DNA of 64,000 nucleotides from Streptomyces scabiei 87.22. Its GTDB lineage: Bacteria; Actinomycetota; Actinomycetes; Streptomycetales; Streptomycetaceae. Below, piece after piece: positions 8,399 to 16,482 of this stretch. The first letter of the stretch is position 1; every line of letters begins with the position of its first letter. A program made the position numbers and the translations under genes. The stretch is taken from positions 124,001-188,000 of the forward strand of contig NC_013929.1 in NCBI RefSeq assembly GCF_000091305.1, read 5' to 3'. Below the pieces are notes generated by a model. The model ran no database searches, was not told the DNA's origin, and was given only the letters and a program-made list of their open reading frames with translations.

Positions 8399-9427
8399 TC
8401 ACTGCCGGGGCGGGTGTGACGTTTGACGTCGGGGCTTGGTGCCAACTTTGTGATGGGCCGGACGGGTGTATGCCTCGCCGGTCGCGAGAACTCTCCCCAC
8501 TCCACGGCGGGTGGCCAGCTGACGATTCTTCGAGCCTGGAGGTCCTCCGGGTCCGGGACGAGATGGTTTCGGTGCACCGGCGGGGGAGCCGGTCTTCGTG
8601 CGCAGGTTTCTGAACCCCCGCCGGACGCGGGAGGGCGTGAGCTTGTTGGCCTCGGTCGGCTTCTCCCAGGGCCTGCGCAGGTCGGCGGCCAGCGGTCGGG
8701 CGAGCCGGAGCTGGGCATAGGCGGCGATCACCAGCCAGGTCCACCGGTCGGCCGCTTCGAAGCTGCGAAGCCGGGGCTTGGTCCAGCCAAGGGTCTGTTT
8801 GAACAGGCGGAATGTGTGCTCGATGTCGAAGCGGCGGAGGAAGGACTGCCAGCAGCGATCGACGTGCACTTGGGTGGCGCCGGTGCGTGACCACTACAGC
8901 CAGACTGGCTTGTTGACTCCGCCGCTGGGCAGCTTCTGAACGACCAGGCGGATGACGGTTCCCTCGATGATGGGCAGCGGGCCGTTGTGGTCGAGCCAGG
9001 CGGCCCGGCGGGTCAACCGCGGGTGCAGTCGGTCCCACGCTTGTGCGGTGGCCTTTCCGTAGAGCCGGGTGTCCGTGGCCGTCACGGCCTTCTCGGTGCC
9101 CCAGGTTGTGGGGTCGCCGAAGACGAACCCGCCGCCGTGCTTGGGCGGCCGGCCGCCCTTGGGGTTGGCCAGGTGAAACTCTTCGCGGGAGGGTGTCGGA
9201 CGCCTCATCACCCGGTCTGAACGGAGTCGGCCGAGGATCTCGACGGGCAGGCCGTCCAGCAGGTGGGCGATGCGCGGGGCGTCGTATCCGGCGTCCAGCA
9301 CGACCATGATTCCCGGGTCGCCCGGCTTCCACTGGCCGGCCGCGACCAGCCGCTCGACGACCTCACGGATCTGCATGGTGGTCACCGCAGCGACATCGAC
9401 ACCGAGCTCCAGACGGACCGCGTCCAG
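8399..9427 (-). pseudogene. IS4/IS701-like (NF041680-type) transposase, 5'-truncated and cut by an in-frame TAG
   Basis: The frame reads VLDAVRLELGVDVAAVTTMQ, MVVLDAGYDAPRIAHLLDGL, GDPTTWGTEKAVTATDTRLY and GPLPIIEGTVIRL. It then meets TAG at 8894-8896, after KPVWL and before WSRTGATQVHVDRCWQSFLR. The same frame continues with FDIEHTFRLFKQTLGWTKPR, RRGFRNLRTKTGSPAGAPKP and THK-like basic ends. In intact Streptomyces homologues this position is tryptophan, so one TGG-to-TAG change explains the stop. The N-terminal 100 or more residues are missing: at about 9428 the homology switches to an unrelated helix-turn-helix sequence. The element cannot move by itself. The family name is from memory. Confidence 0.75.
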
Positions 9428-9560
9428 CACCGCCGTCCCGGCGCAGATGTCGGGGAAGTTGCGGCGGAAGGTGGTGTTGGCGAGGCCGAGCCGGGTGGCG
9501 AGGCCGAGCACGCTGGGGACCCGGCCGAAGAAAGTTACCTCGCCTCCCGGGAGGGCAAGC
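9428..9560 (-). pseudogene. helix-turn-helix regulator scrap fused to the transposase relic
   Basis: Upstream of the transposase homology, in the same frame, the translation reads GEVTFFGRVPSVLGLATRLG followed by LANTTFRRNFPDICAG. This looks like the DNA-binding helices of a TetR-like or plasmid-borne HTH protein. It has no start, no effector domain and no second piece, and probably marks a deletion or recombination junction. Confidence 0.35.
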
Positions 9561-9663
9561 AGACGAAAGCGAAGGCGAACCACACCGGAGCGCCCGGTCA
9601 CCTCGTGTCCCGGCGCGCCGGCAGTGCACGGGCCGGCGCCAGGTCAGCGGGCCGCGCGCCGGT

Positions 9664-9832
9664 TCAGTGCGCCGCGTCGAGCCGGTGGCGTTGTTCGGCG
9701 GTCAGCTCCAGGTCCACGGCGGCGAGGTTCTCCTCCAGCTGCGCCACCGAGGAGACCCCCGCGAGTGGCACGATCGGGAGCGGGCCGCCCAACTGCCAGG
9801 CCAGCACGACCTGGTTGACGGTCGCCCCGGTC
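9664..9832 (-). pseudogene. aldo/keto reductase C-terminal fragment
   Basis: Reading leftward to the TGA at 9664-9666, the frame gives ATVNQVVLAWQLGGPLPIVP, LAGVSSVAQLEENLAAVDLE and LTAEQRHRLDAAH. This is the standard C-terminal segment of NADPH-dependent aldo/keto reductases: the AWxL...PIxPxxG cofactor-phosphate-binding region and the final helix. The rest of the gene is replaced at about 9833 by IS256-type transposase sequence, so the gene was truncated by an insertion or rearrangement. Confidence 0.7.
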
Positions 9833-10248
9833 GAAGGCGTTCATGGCGCCCTTCCAGCGCATGGTCCAGCGTTTGCGGCCGGCGCCGGTCGGGTCGAGGC
9901 TCATGACCGCCATATAGACGCACTTGAGCGCGGCCTGCTCCGTGGGGAAGTGCCCGCGGGCACGGACGGCCTTGCGGATGCGGGCGTTGACGCTCTCGAT
10001 GCTGTTGGTCGTGCACACAATGCGGCGTATTTCCGCGTCAAACTGAAGGAAAGGCGTGAACTCCGCCCAGCTGGACTCCCAGAGGCGGACGATCGCCGGG
10101 TATTTCTTGCCCCAGGTCTCGGCGAATTCCAGGAACCGTGTCGTGGCCGCGTCCTCGGTCGGCGCGGTGTAGACGGGCTTGAGTGCCTTCGCGACCTTGT
10201 CCCAGTCCTGTCGGGCCGCGTAACGGAACGAGGCCCGCAGGAGGTGGA
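9833..10248 (-). pseudogene. IS256-family transposase C-terminal fragment (left copy)
   Basis: The translation begins LRLHLLRASFRYAARQDWDK and continues with AKALKPVYTAPTEDAATTRF, IRRIVCTTNSIESVNARIRK and RARGHFPTEQAALKCVYMAV. It ends at RWTMRWKGAMNAF. The TTNSIESVNARIRK block is diagnostic for IS256/mutator transposases. The N-terminal half is lost exactly where the ISAzo13-type element begins, and the last residues are lost at the aldo/keto reductase junction. A second, oppositely oriented copy lies at 12389. Confidence 0.8.
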
Positions 10249-12388
10249 GCCGTAAAGAATCAACCTGTCGGCGTGTTGCTGTCGATGGATGCCAGCAGTT
10301 CGGCGCCGGTGGCGAAGCGGGTCGGGGCGGGAGGAAGGGTGATCCCGGCTTCGCGGAGGACGGGTTGGGCGTCTTTGAGCGCGTTGTTGAGGGTGCCGAG
10401 GCTGACGCCGAAGGCGTCTGCCAGGACTTGTCGGGTGCCGAGCTTGCGCTCGTAGAGGACTGCGGCCAGGAGGCGTTCGGCATCGGTGATCTTCTGCCGG
10501 AAGACGCCGCCGCGGGTGCCGGGCCGGCGTGGTCCGCCCCGATGCTGGTGGCGGCGCCGCTCGATCAGGGCGGCTTGCTGAAGCGACAACTGGTCGATGA
10601 GCAGGGCCAGTTCGGTGCGGTCCATGCCGGTCAGGGCAGGGTCGGCCAGGTGGTGGGTGCGCTGGAGGCGGGCGGTGACCGGGGTCCCGGAGCGTACGAA
10701 ATCCTCGAGCTCCTGACTGCTTGAGAAGCACAGCGTGGTGGGCGTGATGGAGATGCTGTGTTCCTGGAGGAGGCGTCGGATCTCCTTGATGGACGGGCCG
10801 AGGGTGCGCTGGCACAGACCCAGCATCTCGGCGAGGAGGTTCTGCGAGCACACGTGGCGGAGGTAGATCACGCTCAGCAGGATGCGGTCCGCGGGGGCGA
10901 GGACCGGGCGCTTGTTGTCTCCGGCGCCGTGGCGGCGCGGGCCGCCGCGCTTGCGGTGCAGTCGTTCCTCGCGAAGCGGGCCCAGCTCGGGCGTGAGTTT
11001 GCCGGCCAGGGCGGTCAGGTCCTCGCGGCTCATCCCGGTCAGGGCCGGCTCGGCCAGCAGGTCGAGGACCCGTCGGCGGGCAGCGTCACGGTCTGTGAGG
11101 GGTGTGGGCTCGCCGTCGCAGGGGCCGTCGGGGCGGACGGTGTAGTTCCAGGTGCCGTGGGTGTCGTGGTACTCGATCGGCAGGCTCTTCAGCTGGGCCT
11201 TGCTGACCTCGATGCCCAGGGGGTAGCGCCCGGTGTCGAGTTCGGCTTCGACCCGCAGTCCGCTGCGGGTCTTCGTCGCCGCGATGGCGTTGACGACAAC
11301 TTCGTGGCTGGTCAGCGGGCGGCCCCGCCAGTTCATCGTGATGTGGGAGAAGAGCCGGTGCTCGATCTTGTTCCACTTCGAGGTGCCGGGAGGGAAGTGA
11401 CAGACAGTGACTGCCAGCCCGGTCTCGGCGGCGAATTCGGCTAGCTCCGCCTTCCAGAGGCGGTAGCGGTAGCCGTTGGAGCCACCCGCGTCCGCGGTAA
11501 TCAATAGCTGGCTGGCCTGCGGATAGTCATGGCGGCCCCGGGCCTGCCACCAGCGGCGGATCGAGGCGACCGCGAAGACCGAGGTGTCGTGATCCACGCC
11601 AACGTTGACCCAGCCGGTGTCCGCCGAAGGATCGTAGATTCCATAAGGGATGGCGGCTTCGCCCGTCGGCCCGGAGAAGAAGCTGTGGTCATCGACCCGG
11701 ACCGGGTCACCCTTCGGGCGCCACTGCCGACCGGGGTTCGGCAGCTGGCCGAGCATCTCCTTCTTCTTCGTGTCCACGCTGATGACGGGCTCGTCGTCGG
11801 CCCGGTGTCGTTTGACCTGCTCGTTGATGTAGCGGAACTGGGCGTCCCGGTTCGGGTGTTGCTCGCCCTCCAAGGTTTTAGCCTGGGCCTGGAGGCTGAA
11901 TCCGTTGTCCTTCAGCAGCCTGCCCACCGTCATCGCCGAGACGGGATGGCCTTGGCCCGTCAGCTCGTCCGCGAGGATCCGTAGCGACTTCGTCGTCCAC
12001 CGCAGCGGCGACATCGGATCGCCCCGCTCATCCGGCTCGACCAGCGCCAACAGCGCGGGCAGCAGAGCCGGATCGACCTGCTCCGCACGCTTGCGGCCCC
12101 CGCCTGGCCTCCGGGTCCGCCCCGCGGACGCCGTGGTCTCGCCCGCCTCCAGCTCGAAGACTCCCCTGCGGACCGTGGTCTCGCTCACCCCCGCGGCCCG
12201 TGCGACCGCCCGGACACCGCCGTGCCCCAGCAGTCTCGCCTCGGTGGCCAGCAGCAGCCTCCGCTGCCGCTCGTCCAGATGTGGCAGCAACACCTCGAAC
12301 CGCACGGCGAGTCGACCGTGCTTCCCCTCCAACAACGCCATACCAGGTCAACGAGGCACACCACAGAAGGAGACATCTTGTTTCCGTA
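10249..12388 (-). mobile_element. ISAzo13-family insertion element, apparently intact
   Basis: About 2.1 kb with a single long transposase gene filling almost the whole length. Both boundaries abut the same sequence of an IS256 transposase gene (GGAGGTGGAGCCGTA), but in opposite orientations. The boundaries are therefore defined by where IS256 homology resumes. Terminal inverted repeats are poor: the ends share only short A-rich similarity. No direct target duplication can exist in this arrangement, which implies a later inversion or recombination between copies. Confidence 0.6.
10260..12341 (-). CDS. ISAzo13-family transposase with a duplicated C-terminal domain
   Basis: The 693-residue protein starts at ATG 12341. 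The N-terminus has a helix-turn-helix (GGVRAVARAAGVSETTVRRG, residues 42-62). The DDE core follows: PVISVDTKKKEMLGQLPN, then LLITADAGGSNGYRYRLWK, then PPGTSKWNKIEHRLFSHI, which carry the expected acidic residues. After about residue 435 come two similar blocks of roughly 110 residues. Each opens with DPALTGM or EPALTGM, has a RRGG-type basic patch, then an ADRILL/AERLL helix-turn-helix-like stretch, and closes near ISITP or ITLPP. No stops or frameshifts are seen, so it may be functional. The usual family length is shorter, so the repeated tail is an extension. Confidence 0.8.
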   Translation of the reverse strand: MALLEGKHGRLAVRFEVLLPHLDERQRRLLLATEARLLGHGGVRAVARAAGVSETTVRRGVFELEAGETTASAGRTRRPGGGRKRAEQVDPALLPALLALVEPDERGDPMSPLRWTTKSLRILADELTGQGHPVSAMTVGRLLKDNGFSLQAQAKTLEGEQHPNRDAQFRYINEQVKRHRADDEPVISVDTKKKEMLGQLPNPGRQWRPKGDPVRVDDHSFFSGPTGEAAIPYGIYDPSADTGWVNVGVDHDTSVFAVASIRRWWQARGRHDYPQASQLLITADAGGSNGYRYRLWKAELAEFAAETGLAVTVCHFPPGTSKWNKIEHRLFSHITMNWRGRPLTSHEVVVNAIAATKTRSGLRVEAELDTGRYPLGIEVSKAQLKSLPIEYHDTHGTWNYTVRPDGPCDGEPTPLTDRDAARRRVLDLLAEPALTGMSREDLTALAGKLTPELGPLREERLHRKRGGPRRHGAGDNKRPVLAPADRILLSVIYLRHVCSQNLLAEMLGLCQRTLGPSIKEIRRLLQEHSISITPTTLCFSSSQELEDFVRSGTPVTARLQRTHHLADPALTGMDRTELALLIDQLSLQQAALIERRRHQHRGGPRRPGTRGGVFRQKITDAERLLAAVLYERKLGTRQVLADAFGVSLGTLNNALKDAQPVLREAGITLPPAPTRFATGAELLASIDSNTPTG

Positions 12389-12719
12389 CGGCTCCACCTC
12401 CTGCGCAATTCGTTCCGTTACGCGGCCCGCCAGGACTGGGACAAGGTCGCCAAGGCCCTCAAGCCCGTCTACACCGCCCCCAGCGAGGATGCGGCGACGG
12501 AGCGGTTCCTGGAGTTCCAGGAGGCGTGGGGCCGGAAGTATCCGGCGATCATCAAACTGTGGGAGAACGCCTGGGCCGAGTTCGTGCCCTTCCTCTCCTT
12601 CGACGTTGAGATACGCAAGGTCATCTGCTCGACGAACGCGATCGAGTCCGTGAACGCCCGCATCCGCAAGGCCGTCCGCGCCCGCGGACACTTCCCCAAC
12701 GAGGCCGCCGCCCTCAAGT
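12389..12719 (+). pseudogene. IS256-family transposase C-terminal fragment (right copy, inverted relative to the left copy)
   Basis: It begins at RLHLLRNSFRYAARQDWDKV and runs through KALKPVYTAPSEDAATERF, VRK-type contacts, ICSTNAIESVNARIRKAV and RARGHFPNEAAALKC. There it joins an FG-GAP protein sequence. It starts at the same codon as the left copy but differs at many positions, so the two are related but not identical elements. It lacks the catalytic N-terminal part. Confidence 0.8.
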
Positions 12720-13697
12720 GCCCTGTCCGGCGCGGGCGACGACCCGGCGAGCGGCGACGCCACCGTGTGGAAGGGCCCGGTCACCCGTGCCGGACAGCCC
12801 ACCGCCATCCTGCCGCTGCTGGACAGGGCCGACTGGTGGGGCGACGACGCAGGCGACGCGTCCTGCGCCACCAACGGCGGCTGTCAGGAGGACGGCGACT
12901 CGATCAGCGGGCCCATCCGCTCCACCCGGGCCGGTGACGTCAACGGCGACGGCGACGGCAAGGACGACATCGTCGCCTGGAAGTACGCGGGCGACGGCCA
13001 GTGGGGCAACCGTCTGTTCCTCGGCGGCGGCAGCACGGGCTTCACCCGCGGCTGGGTCCCCGCGGACGGCACGGCCACCGGTACGGGCACCGGCATCGGG
13101 GACGTGAACAACGACGGGTTCGACGACGTCGTGGTGGGCAACTACGGGAACGGTGGCTGGAGCGGCGACAAGGTCCGAATCGCGTTCGGGGCGGCCTCCG
13201 GCCTGTCCGAGGAGCGCGTACAGACCTTCGACCAGGACCTGCCCGGGTTCCCCGGCGCGGAGGAGGAAGGCGACGGGATCGGCTCCACGGTCTCGGTGGC
13301 GGACGTCAACGGTGACGGCTTCGGCGACATCGCCCTCGGCATCCCGGGCGAGGACATCGGCGACCTCACCGACGCCGGGTCCGTCGCCCTGGTCCCCGGC
13401 AGCGCCTCCGGTGTCACGGGCGCCGGTACGCAGATCTTCCACCAGGACACCGCCGGGGTAGCCGGAGCCGCGGAGAGCGACGACCAGTTCGGCGCGAGCA
13501 GCGCACTGCTGGACGTCGACGGTGACGGCCACGCCGACCTCGCGGCCGGTTCCGAGGCCGAGAACGGCTGGAACGGCGCGGTCTGGGTGCTGCGCGGCAC
13601 GGCGACCGGCCTCACGGCCACGTCGTCCCTCGCGTTCGGCGCCGGCGACCTCTCGGCGCCCGCCACGGGCGCCCGCTTCGGCGCGCTCCTGCGCTGA
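12720..13697 (+). pseudogene. FG-GAP/VCBS repeat protein, 5'-truncated by IS256
   Basis: From 12720 the frame gives about 325 residues with repeated FG-GAP calcium-binding motifs: GDVNGDGDGKDDIVAW, GDVNNDGFDDVVVGNYG, ADVNGDGFGDIALGIPGEDI and LDVDGDGHADLAAGSE. Each follows the DxDxDGxxD pattern of integrin-like beta-propellers. Such Streptomyces proteins are secreted and are normally 450-550 residues long with a signal peptide. Here the N-terminal part and signal are absent, because the IS256 fragment joins at codon 1 of the visible part. A GTG at 12765 could start translation, but the product would stay in the cytoplasm. The C-terminus is intact and is followed by a hairpin. Confidence 0.75.
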
Positions 13698-13723
13698 CCG
13701 GGCCGAAGCGGGCAACGGGGGTT

Positions 13724-13752
13724 CGGTGGGGCGGCCTGGTGCCGCCCCACCG
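13724..13752 (+). terminator. terminator hairpin after the FG-GAP gene
   Basis: A perfect 11- to 12-bp stem, CGGTGGGGCGGC with GCCGCCCCACCG, carries a 5-nt loop about 27 bases after the stop. There is no T-run. Confidence 0.7.
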
Positions 13753-14183
13753 TCATGTCCGGGGCGGGGCGAGGCGGCTTCGGCCGAGGTGCGCGGGCAC
13801 ACTCGCCGCCTCGGCCGAGGTGCGCGGGCCGCTTCACCGCCTCGGTCCAGGTGCGTCGGCGCGAGCATCCGCAGCACCGCAGGCAGCACGACCGCCGAAG
13901 GGGCGGGCGTGGCGAGGGACTTGGCGGAAGTCGTCGGCCAGGGAGTCCGGGGTGGTGCGTACGCCAGGGACGTCGAAAGACTCCGCGTACGCCACCAAGC
14001 CCGGACGGGACAGCCCGGCCGCCGTGGACCGGCCGAAGGCGTCCGCCCTGTCCTCGCGCACGATGCCGTAAGGGCCTCCTCTCGTGCGATAGGTGCACCG
14101 GCAGCGCGAGGCACTGCGGGCCGATGAGTTGGAGGACCGACGCAAGGTCCTCCTGGACGCGCCGGAGACCGGTGAGCTTGTTT
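13753..14183. other. intergenic region with 31-bp tandem repeats and unassigned coding scraps
   Basis: No complete gene is supported. At 13780-13860 a 31-bp unit starting TCGGCCGAGGTGCGCGGGC is repeated at 13780, 13811 and, diverged, at 13842. On the minus strand at about 14075-13880 the frame GPYGIVREDRADAFGRSTAA, GLSRPGLVAYAESFDVPGVR looks like a fragment of a real protein that I cannot name. It has no start or end and is probably a relic. Confidence 0.4.
13780..13860. repeat. 31-bp direct tandem repeat, about 2.6 copies
   Basis: Copy starts at 13780, 13811 and 13842 share TCGG(C/T)C(G/C)AGGTGCG. The first two are nearly identical over 20 bp and the third is diverged. No reading frame gives an obvious repeated peptide domain. 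Confidence 0.6.
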
Positions 14184-14212
14184 CGCTTTGACGGACACCG
14201 TTGGTGTGGTGG

Positions 14213-15085
14213 TCAGGCTGCGAGTGCGGTCTCGTATTCGGCGGGGCTGCGATAGCCGAGGCTGCTGTGCAGACGGTGCAAGTTGTACCAGCCCTCGATG
14301 AAATCGAAGATCGCGGTGCGGACGGCGGCCCGGCTGGGCCAGGCGGTGGTGTCGAGCAACTCGCGTTTGATGGTGGCGAAGAACGACTCGGCGAGTGCGT
14401 TGTCCCAGCATTGTCCGGTGCGGCCGACCGACAGGCGGACTCCCAACTGCTCTGCCAGTGCGGCGAGTTGCTGACTGGTGTATTGGCAGCCGCGGTCCGA
14501 GTGGAAGATCACCGGCCAGGTGGGGCGACGTTGTCGGCAGGCGGCCGTGAGGGCATCGGCGACCAGATCGGTCTGCAGGTGATCAGCTGTTGCCCAGCCG
14601 ACCACGCGGCGGGAGGCGATGTCGATGACGGTGGCCAGGTAGAGCCAGCCCTCGTCCGTGGCGATGTAGGTGATGTCGCCGCACCAGCGGGTATCCAGCC
14701 CGTCGGGGTCGGGCCGGAAGTCGCGGGCGATGAGATCGGGCCGCAGAACAGCTTTCGGATCGGGGACCGTCGTCAGGTGCCGCCGTCTGCGATGCCTGCC
14801 TTGCAGGCCGGCTGCCCGCATCAGCCGCGCGACCCGGCGCCGCCCGCACCCGGCGCCCGCCCGCTTGAGCATCGCATGGACGCGCGGGGCACCGTAGGTT
14901 CCCCGCGATCGTGTGTGGACATCGGTGATCTGTGCCGCCAGTTCGGCGTCACGGACCGCGCGTGGACCGGGCGTTGCGGTGCGGCGGGCATAGAAGGCGG
15001 TCCGGGAGACCTTCAGCAGCTCACACGCCCGTTTGACGCTGTGACCCGCACGCTTCTCCGCCTCGATGAACGGGTGCACCGTCAC
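14213..15085 (-). CDS. IS3-family transposase OrfB (rve/DDE integrase core)
   Basis: The 290-residue protein begins at GTG 15085, overlapping the orfA stop (GTGA), with AAGGAG five bases upstream, so it can be translated by coupling. It has the HTH_21-type N-terminal region (HPFIEAEKRAGHSVKRACEL, then RGTYGAPRVHAML). The DDE core follows: TRWCGDITYIATDEGWLYL, VIFHSDRGCQYTSQQ, and GQCWDNALAESFFATIKRE. It ends with the usual FIEGWYNLHRLHSSLGYRSP. It pairs single strands of the IS ends for copy-paste transposition, normally as an OrfAB fusion. The required -1 frame is open here. Confidence 0.9.
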   Translation of the reverse strand: MTVHPFIEAEKRAGHSVKRACELLKVSRTAFYARRTATPGPRAVRDAELAAQITDVHTRSRGTYGAPRVHAMLKRAGAGCGRRRVARLMRAAGLQGRHRRRRHLTTVPDPKAVLRPDLIARDFRPDPDGLDTRWCGDITYIATDEGWLYLATVIDIASRRVVGWATADHLQTDLVADALTAACRQRRPTWPVIFHSDRGCQYTSQQLAALAEQLGVRLSVGRTGQCWDNALAESFFATIKRELLDTTAWPSRAAVRTAIFDFIEGWYNLHRLHSSLGYRSPAEYETALAA

Positions 15086-15399
15086 CGGGTCTCCTTCGCG
15101 AAGAAAGCCGTCGCACGCTTGAGGACCTCGACGACCTCGCGCAGCCGGCGGTTCTCCCGCCGCAACGCGGCCAGCTCCTCGCGTTCACTGCTGGCCAGGC
15201 CATCGCGTTCGCCCGCGTCGACCTCGGCCTGGCTGACCCACAGCCGCACCGCGGTCTCCGTCAGGTCGAAGTCCTTGGCGATCTGACCGACCGAGCGGTC
15301 ACCACGCCGGCACAGCTCGACGATCTCCGCCTTGAACTCCGGCGTGAACGAACGGCGAGGCCGAGGCTTCTTCTTCCCCATGCTCTCCATGATGGACAT
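15082..15399 (-). CDS. IS3-family transposase OrfA (HTH, leucine zipper)
   Basis: About 105 residues. It contains RRSFTPEFKAEIVELCRRGD, SVGQIAKDFDLTETAVRLWV (helix-turn-helix) and a heptad-rich tail EELAALRRENRRLREVVEVL. It ends FFAKETR. OrfA binds the terminal repeats and dimerises. The start at 15399 is chosen because homology begins shortly after it. An upstream ATG at 15438 lies inside the terminal repeat. The end of orfA reads GCT TTC TTC GCG rather than a clean slippery T-run, so frameshifting may be weak in this copy. Confidence 0.85.
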   Translation of the reverse strand: MSIMESMGKKKPRPRRSFTPEFKAEIVELCRRGDRSVGQIAKDFDLTETAVRLWVSQAEVDAGERDGLASSEREELAALRRENRRLREVVEVLKRATAFFAKETR

Positions 15400-15442
15400 C
15401 CTCCCGGGGCAGAACCCCTGATCTCGAATGTCCGTCAAAGCG

Positions 15443-15777
15443 GATCAAGCCCAAACCCGAGGATGGGCCGACGAGCTGCAGCGCTGCGAGACCAGAGTTC
15501 TCGTCTGGGTAACCCGAAGGCGGGCACCGCGGGCACCTCCGTGCAACGCACTCGTTGCACGCGATCGCCGGCCGTTCGATGGCAGCACGCGCGAATCGGT
15601 CACCACAGGCCGTGGCCCTCCGAAAGGTGGGCGTAGGCACCCGGCCGCGTTCCGGCACCCCCTGTTGCAGGACCGCGCCGCTGCCTCGTGGCCGCCATCC
15701 GAGGAGGGGGACGTTCATCAAGAACTTCCCCAGACGGTACGACCAGGCTGGTCCCATGCCAACTGGGAGGAAGCCCC
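15443..15777. other. upstream region of the split adenylation-domain gene
   Basis: 335 bp without a gene. It holds a perfect 8-4-8 inverted repeat at 15541-15560 and, near its end, the GGGAGGAAG ribosome-binding site of the gene starting at 15778. It is probably the promoter region. Confidence 0.5.
15541..15560. promoter_or_regulatory. palindrome GTGCAACG-CACT-CGTTGCAC, candidate operator
   Basis: Perfect 8-bp arms with a 4-bp centre lie 218 bp before the adenylation-domain gene. The size and symmetry suit a TetR-family dimer. A similar 8-4-8 palindrome lies at 22126. Confidence 0.5.
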
Positions 15778-16173
15778 GTGACCACTGACCGCGCCATGAC
15801 GCCAAGCCACGTGCGCGCCGTACGGATACCTCGCCCCGCACCCGCCCTCGGCATGGCGCATGCCTCCGGCCCCGGCACGCGCCATACTGTGGTCGGGGGG
15901 CCGCTTTCGTCATCGGAGGACACCCTGGACGCCCTGTTCACCCGGGCGGCCCGACGCCGTCCCGACGCGGTCGCCATACAGGACGCCCGCGGCGAACTGA
16001 GTTTCGCCAAGGCCGAACTACGGGCCACGCAGCTGGCGTCGGTGCTGATCCACGCTGGAGTCCAGCTCGGCGATCCCGTAATCATCCACTGTGACGACCA
16101 CCAGTGAGGTTCCCCCGAGATGCGGAGGAAGTTGACAGCGGGTCAGATGGGACTCATGAGAGGACCTGTGACC

Positions 16174-16482
16174 ATGGCTGCACCCCGGAAATACTCGCTC
16201 GAGTTGCGTGAGCGTGCGGTACGGATGTACCGCACCACCGAGCCGAAGCCGCAGATCAAGAAGCTGGCCGTCGACCTCGGCGTGCACCCCGAGGCCCTGC
16301 GCGGCTGGATCCGCCAGGCCGAGGCGGACGCCGGCGAACGCGACGACCGTCTCACCACCGACGAACGCGCCGAGCTCGCGGCCCTGCGCAAGGAGAACGC
16401 CCAGCTCAAGCGGGCCAACGACGTCCTGCGGACGGCCTCGGCTTTTTTCGCGGCGCAACTCGACCCGACCCGGCCCAGGTGA
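16174..16482 (+). CDS. IS3-family transposase OrfA (copy 2)
   Basis: 102 residues. It begins MAAPRKYSLELRERAVRMYR and carries KKLAVDLGVHPEALRGWIRQ (helix-turn-helix), then a coiled region ELAALRKENAQLKRANDVLR. It ends with ASAFFAAQLDPTRPR. The chosen ATG is the last of several in-frame starts and matches where family homology begins; ATGs at 16120 and 16147 are possible. It is clearly different in sequence from copy 1. Confidence 0.85.
   Translation: MAAPRKYSLELRERAVRMYRTTEPKPQIKKLAVDLGVHPEALRGWIRQAEADAGERDDRLTTDERAELAALRKENAQLKRANDVLRTASAFFAAQLDPTRPR
16443..16449 (+). promoter_or_regulatory. slippery heptamer TTTTTTC for -1 frameshifting in IS3 copy 2
   Basis: In the orfA frame the codons read GCT TTT TTC GCG, so T-TTT-TTC fits the X-XXY-YYZ pattern. 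A one-base backward slip leads directly into the orfB frame with no stop between. This gives an OrfAB fusion, the normal way IS3 elements make active transposase. Confidence 0.6.

Larger units (their letters stand above)
14184..15442 (-). mobile_element. IS3-family insertion sequence, copy 1
   Basis: The element is 1259 bp long. It is bounded by a 14-bp perfect inverted repeat, CGCTTTGACGGACA (14184-14197) and TGTCCGTCAAAGCG (15429-15442). It contains overlapping orfA and orfB on the minus strand, the classical IS3 plan. I could not identify a convincing target duplication. Both genes look intact, so it may be active. Confidence 0.85.

Noticed and set aside
9833..12719. Composite transposon bounded by intact IS256 copies
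   Set aside because: Both IS256 pieces are 5'-truncated C-terminal fragments without terminal repeats, so they cannot mobilise the middle.
13780..13860. CRISPR array
   Set aside because: The 31-bp units are contiguous with no unique spacers and only about 2.6 copies. It is a plain tandem repeat. No CRISPR or cas gene was seen elsewhere.
15299..15913. 204-residue minus-strand frame over the IS3 copy 1 end
   Set aside because: It crosses the IS terminus and is antisense to the A-domain gene, with no homology or ribosome-binding site.
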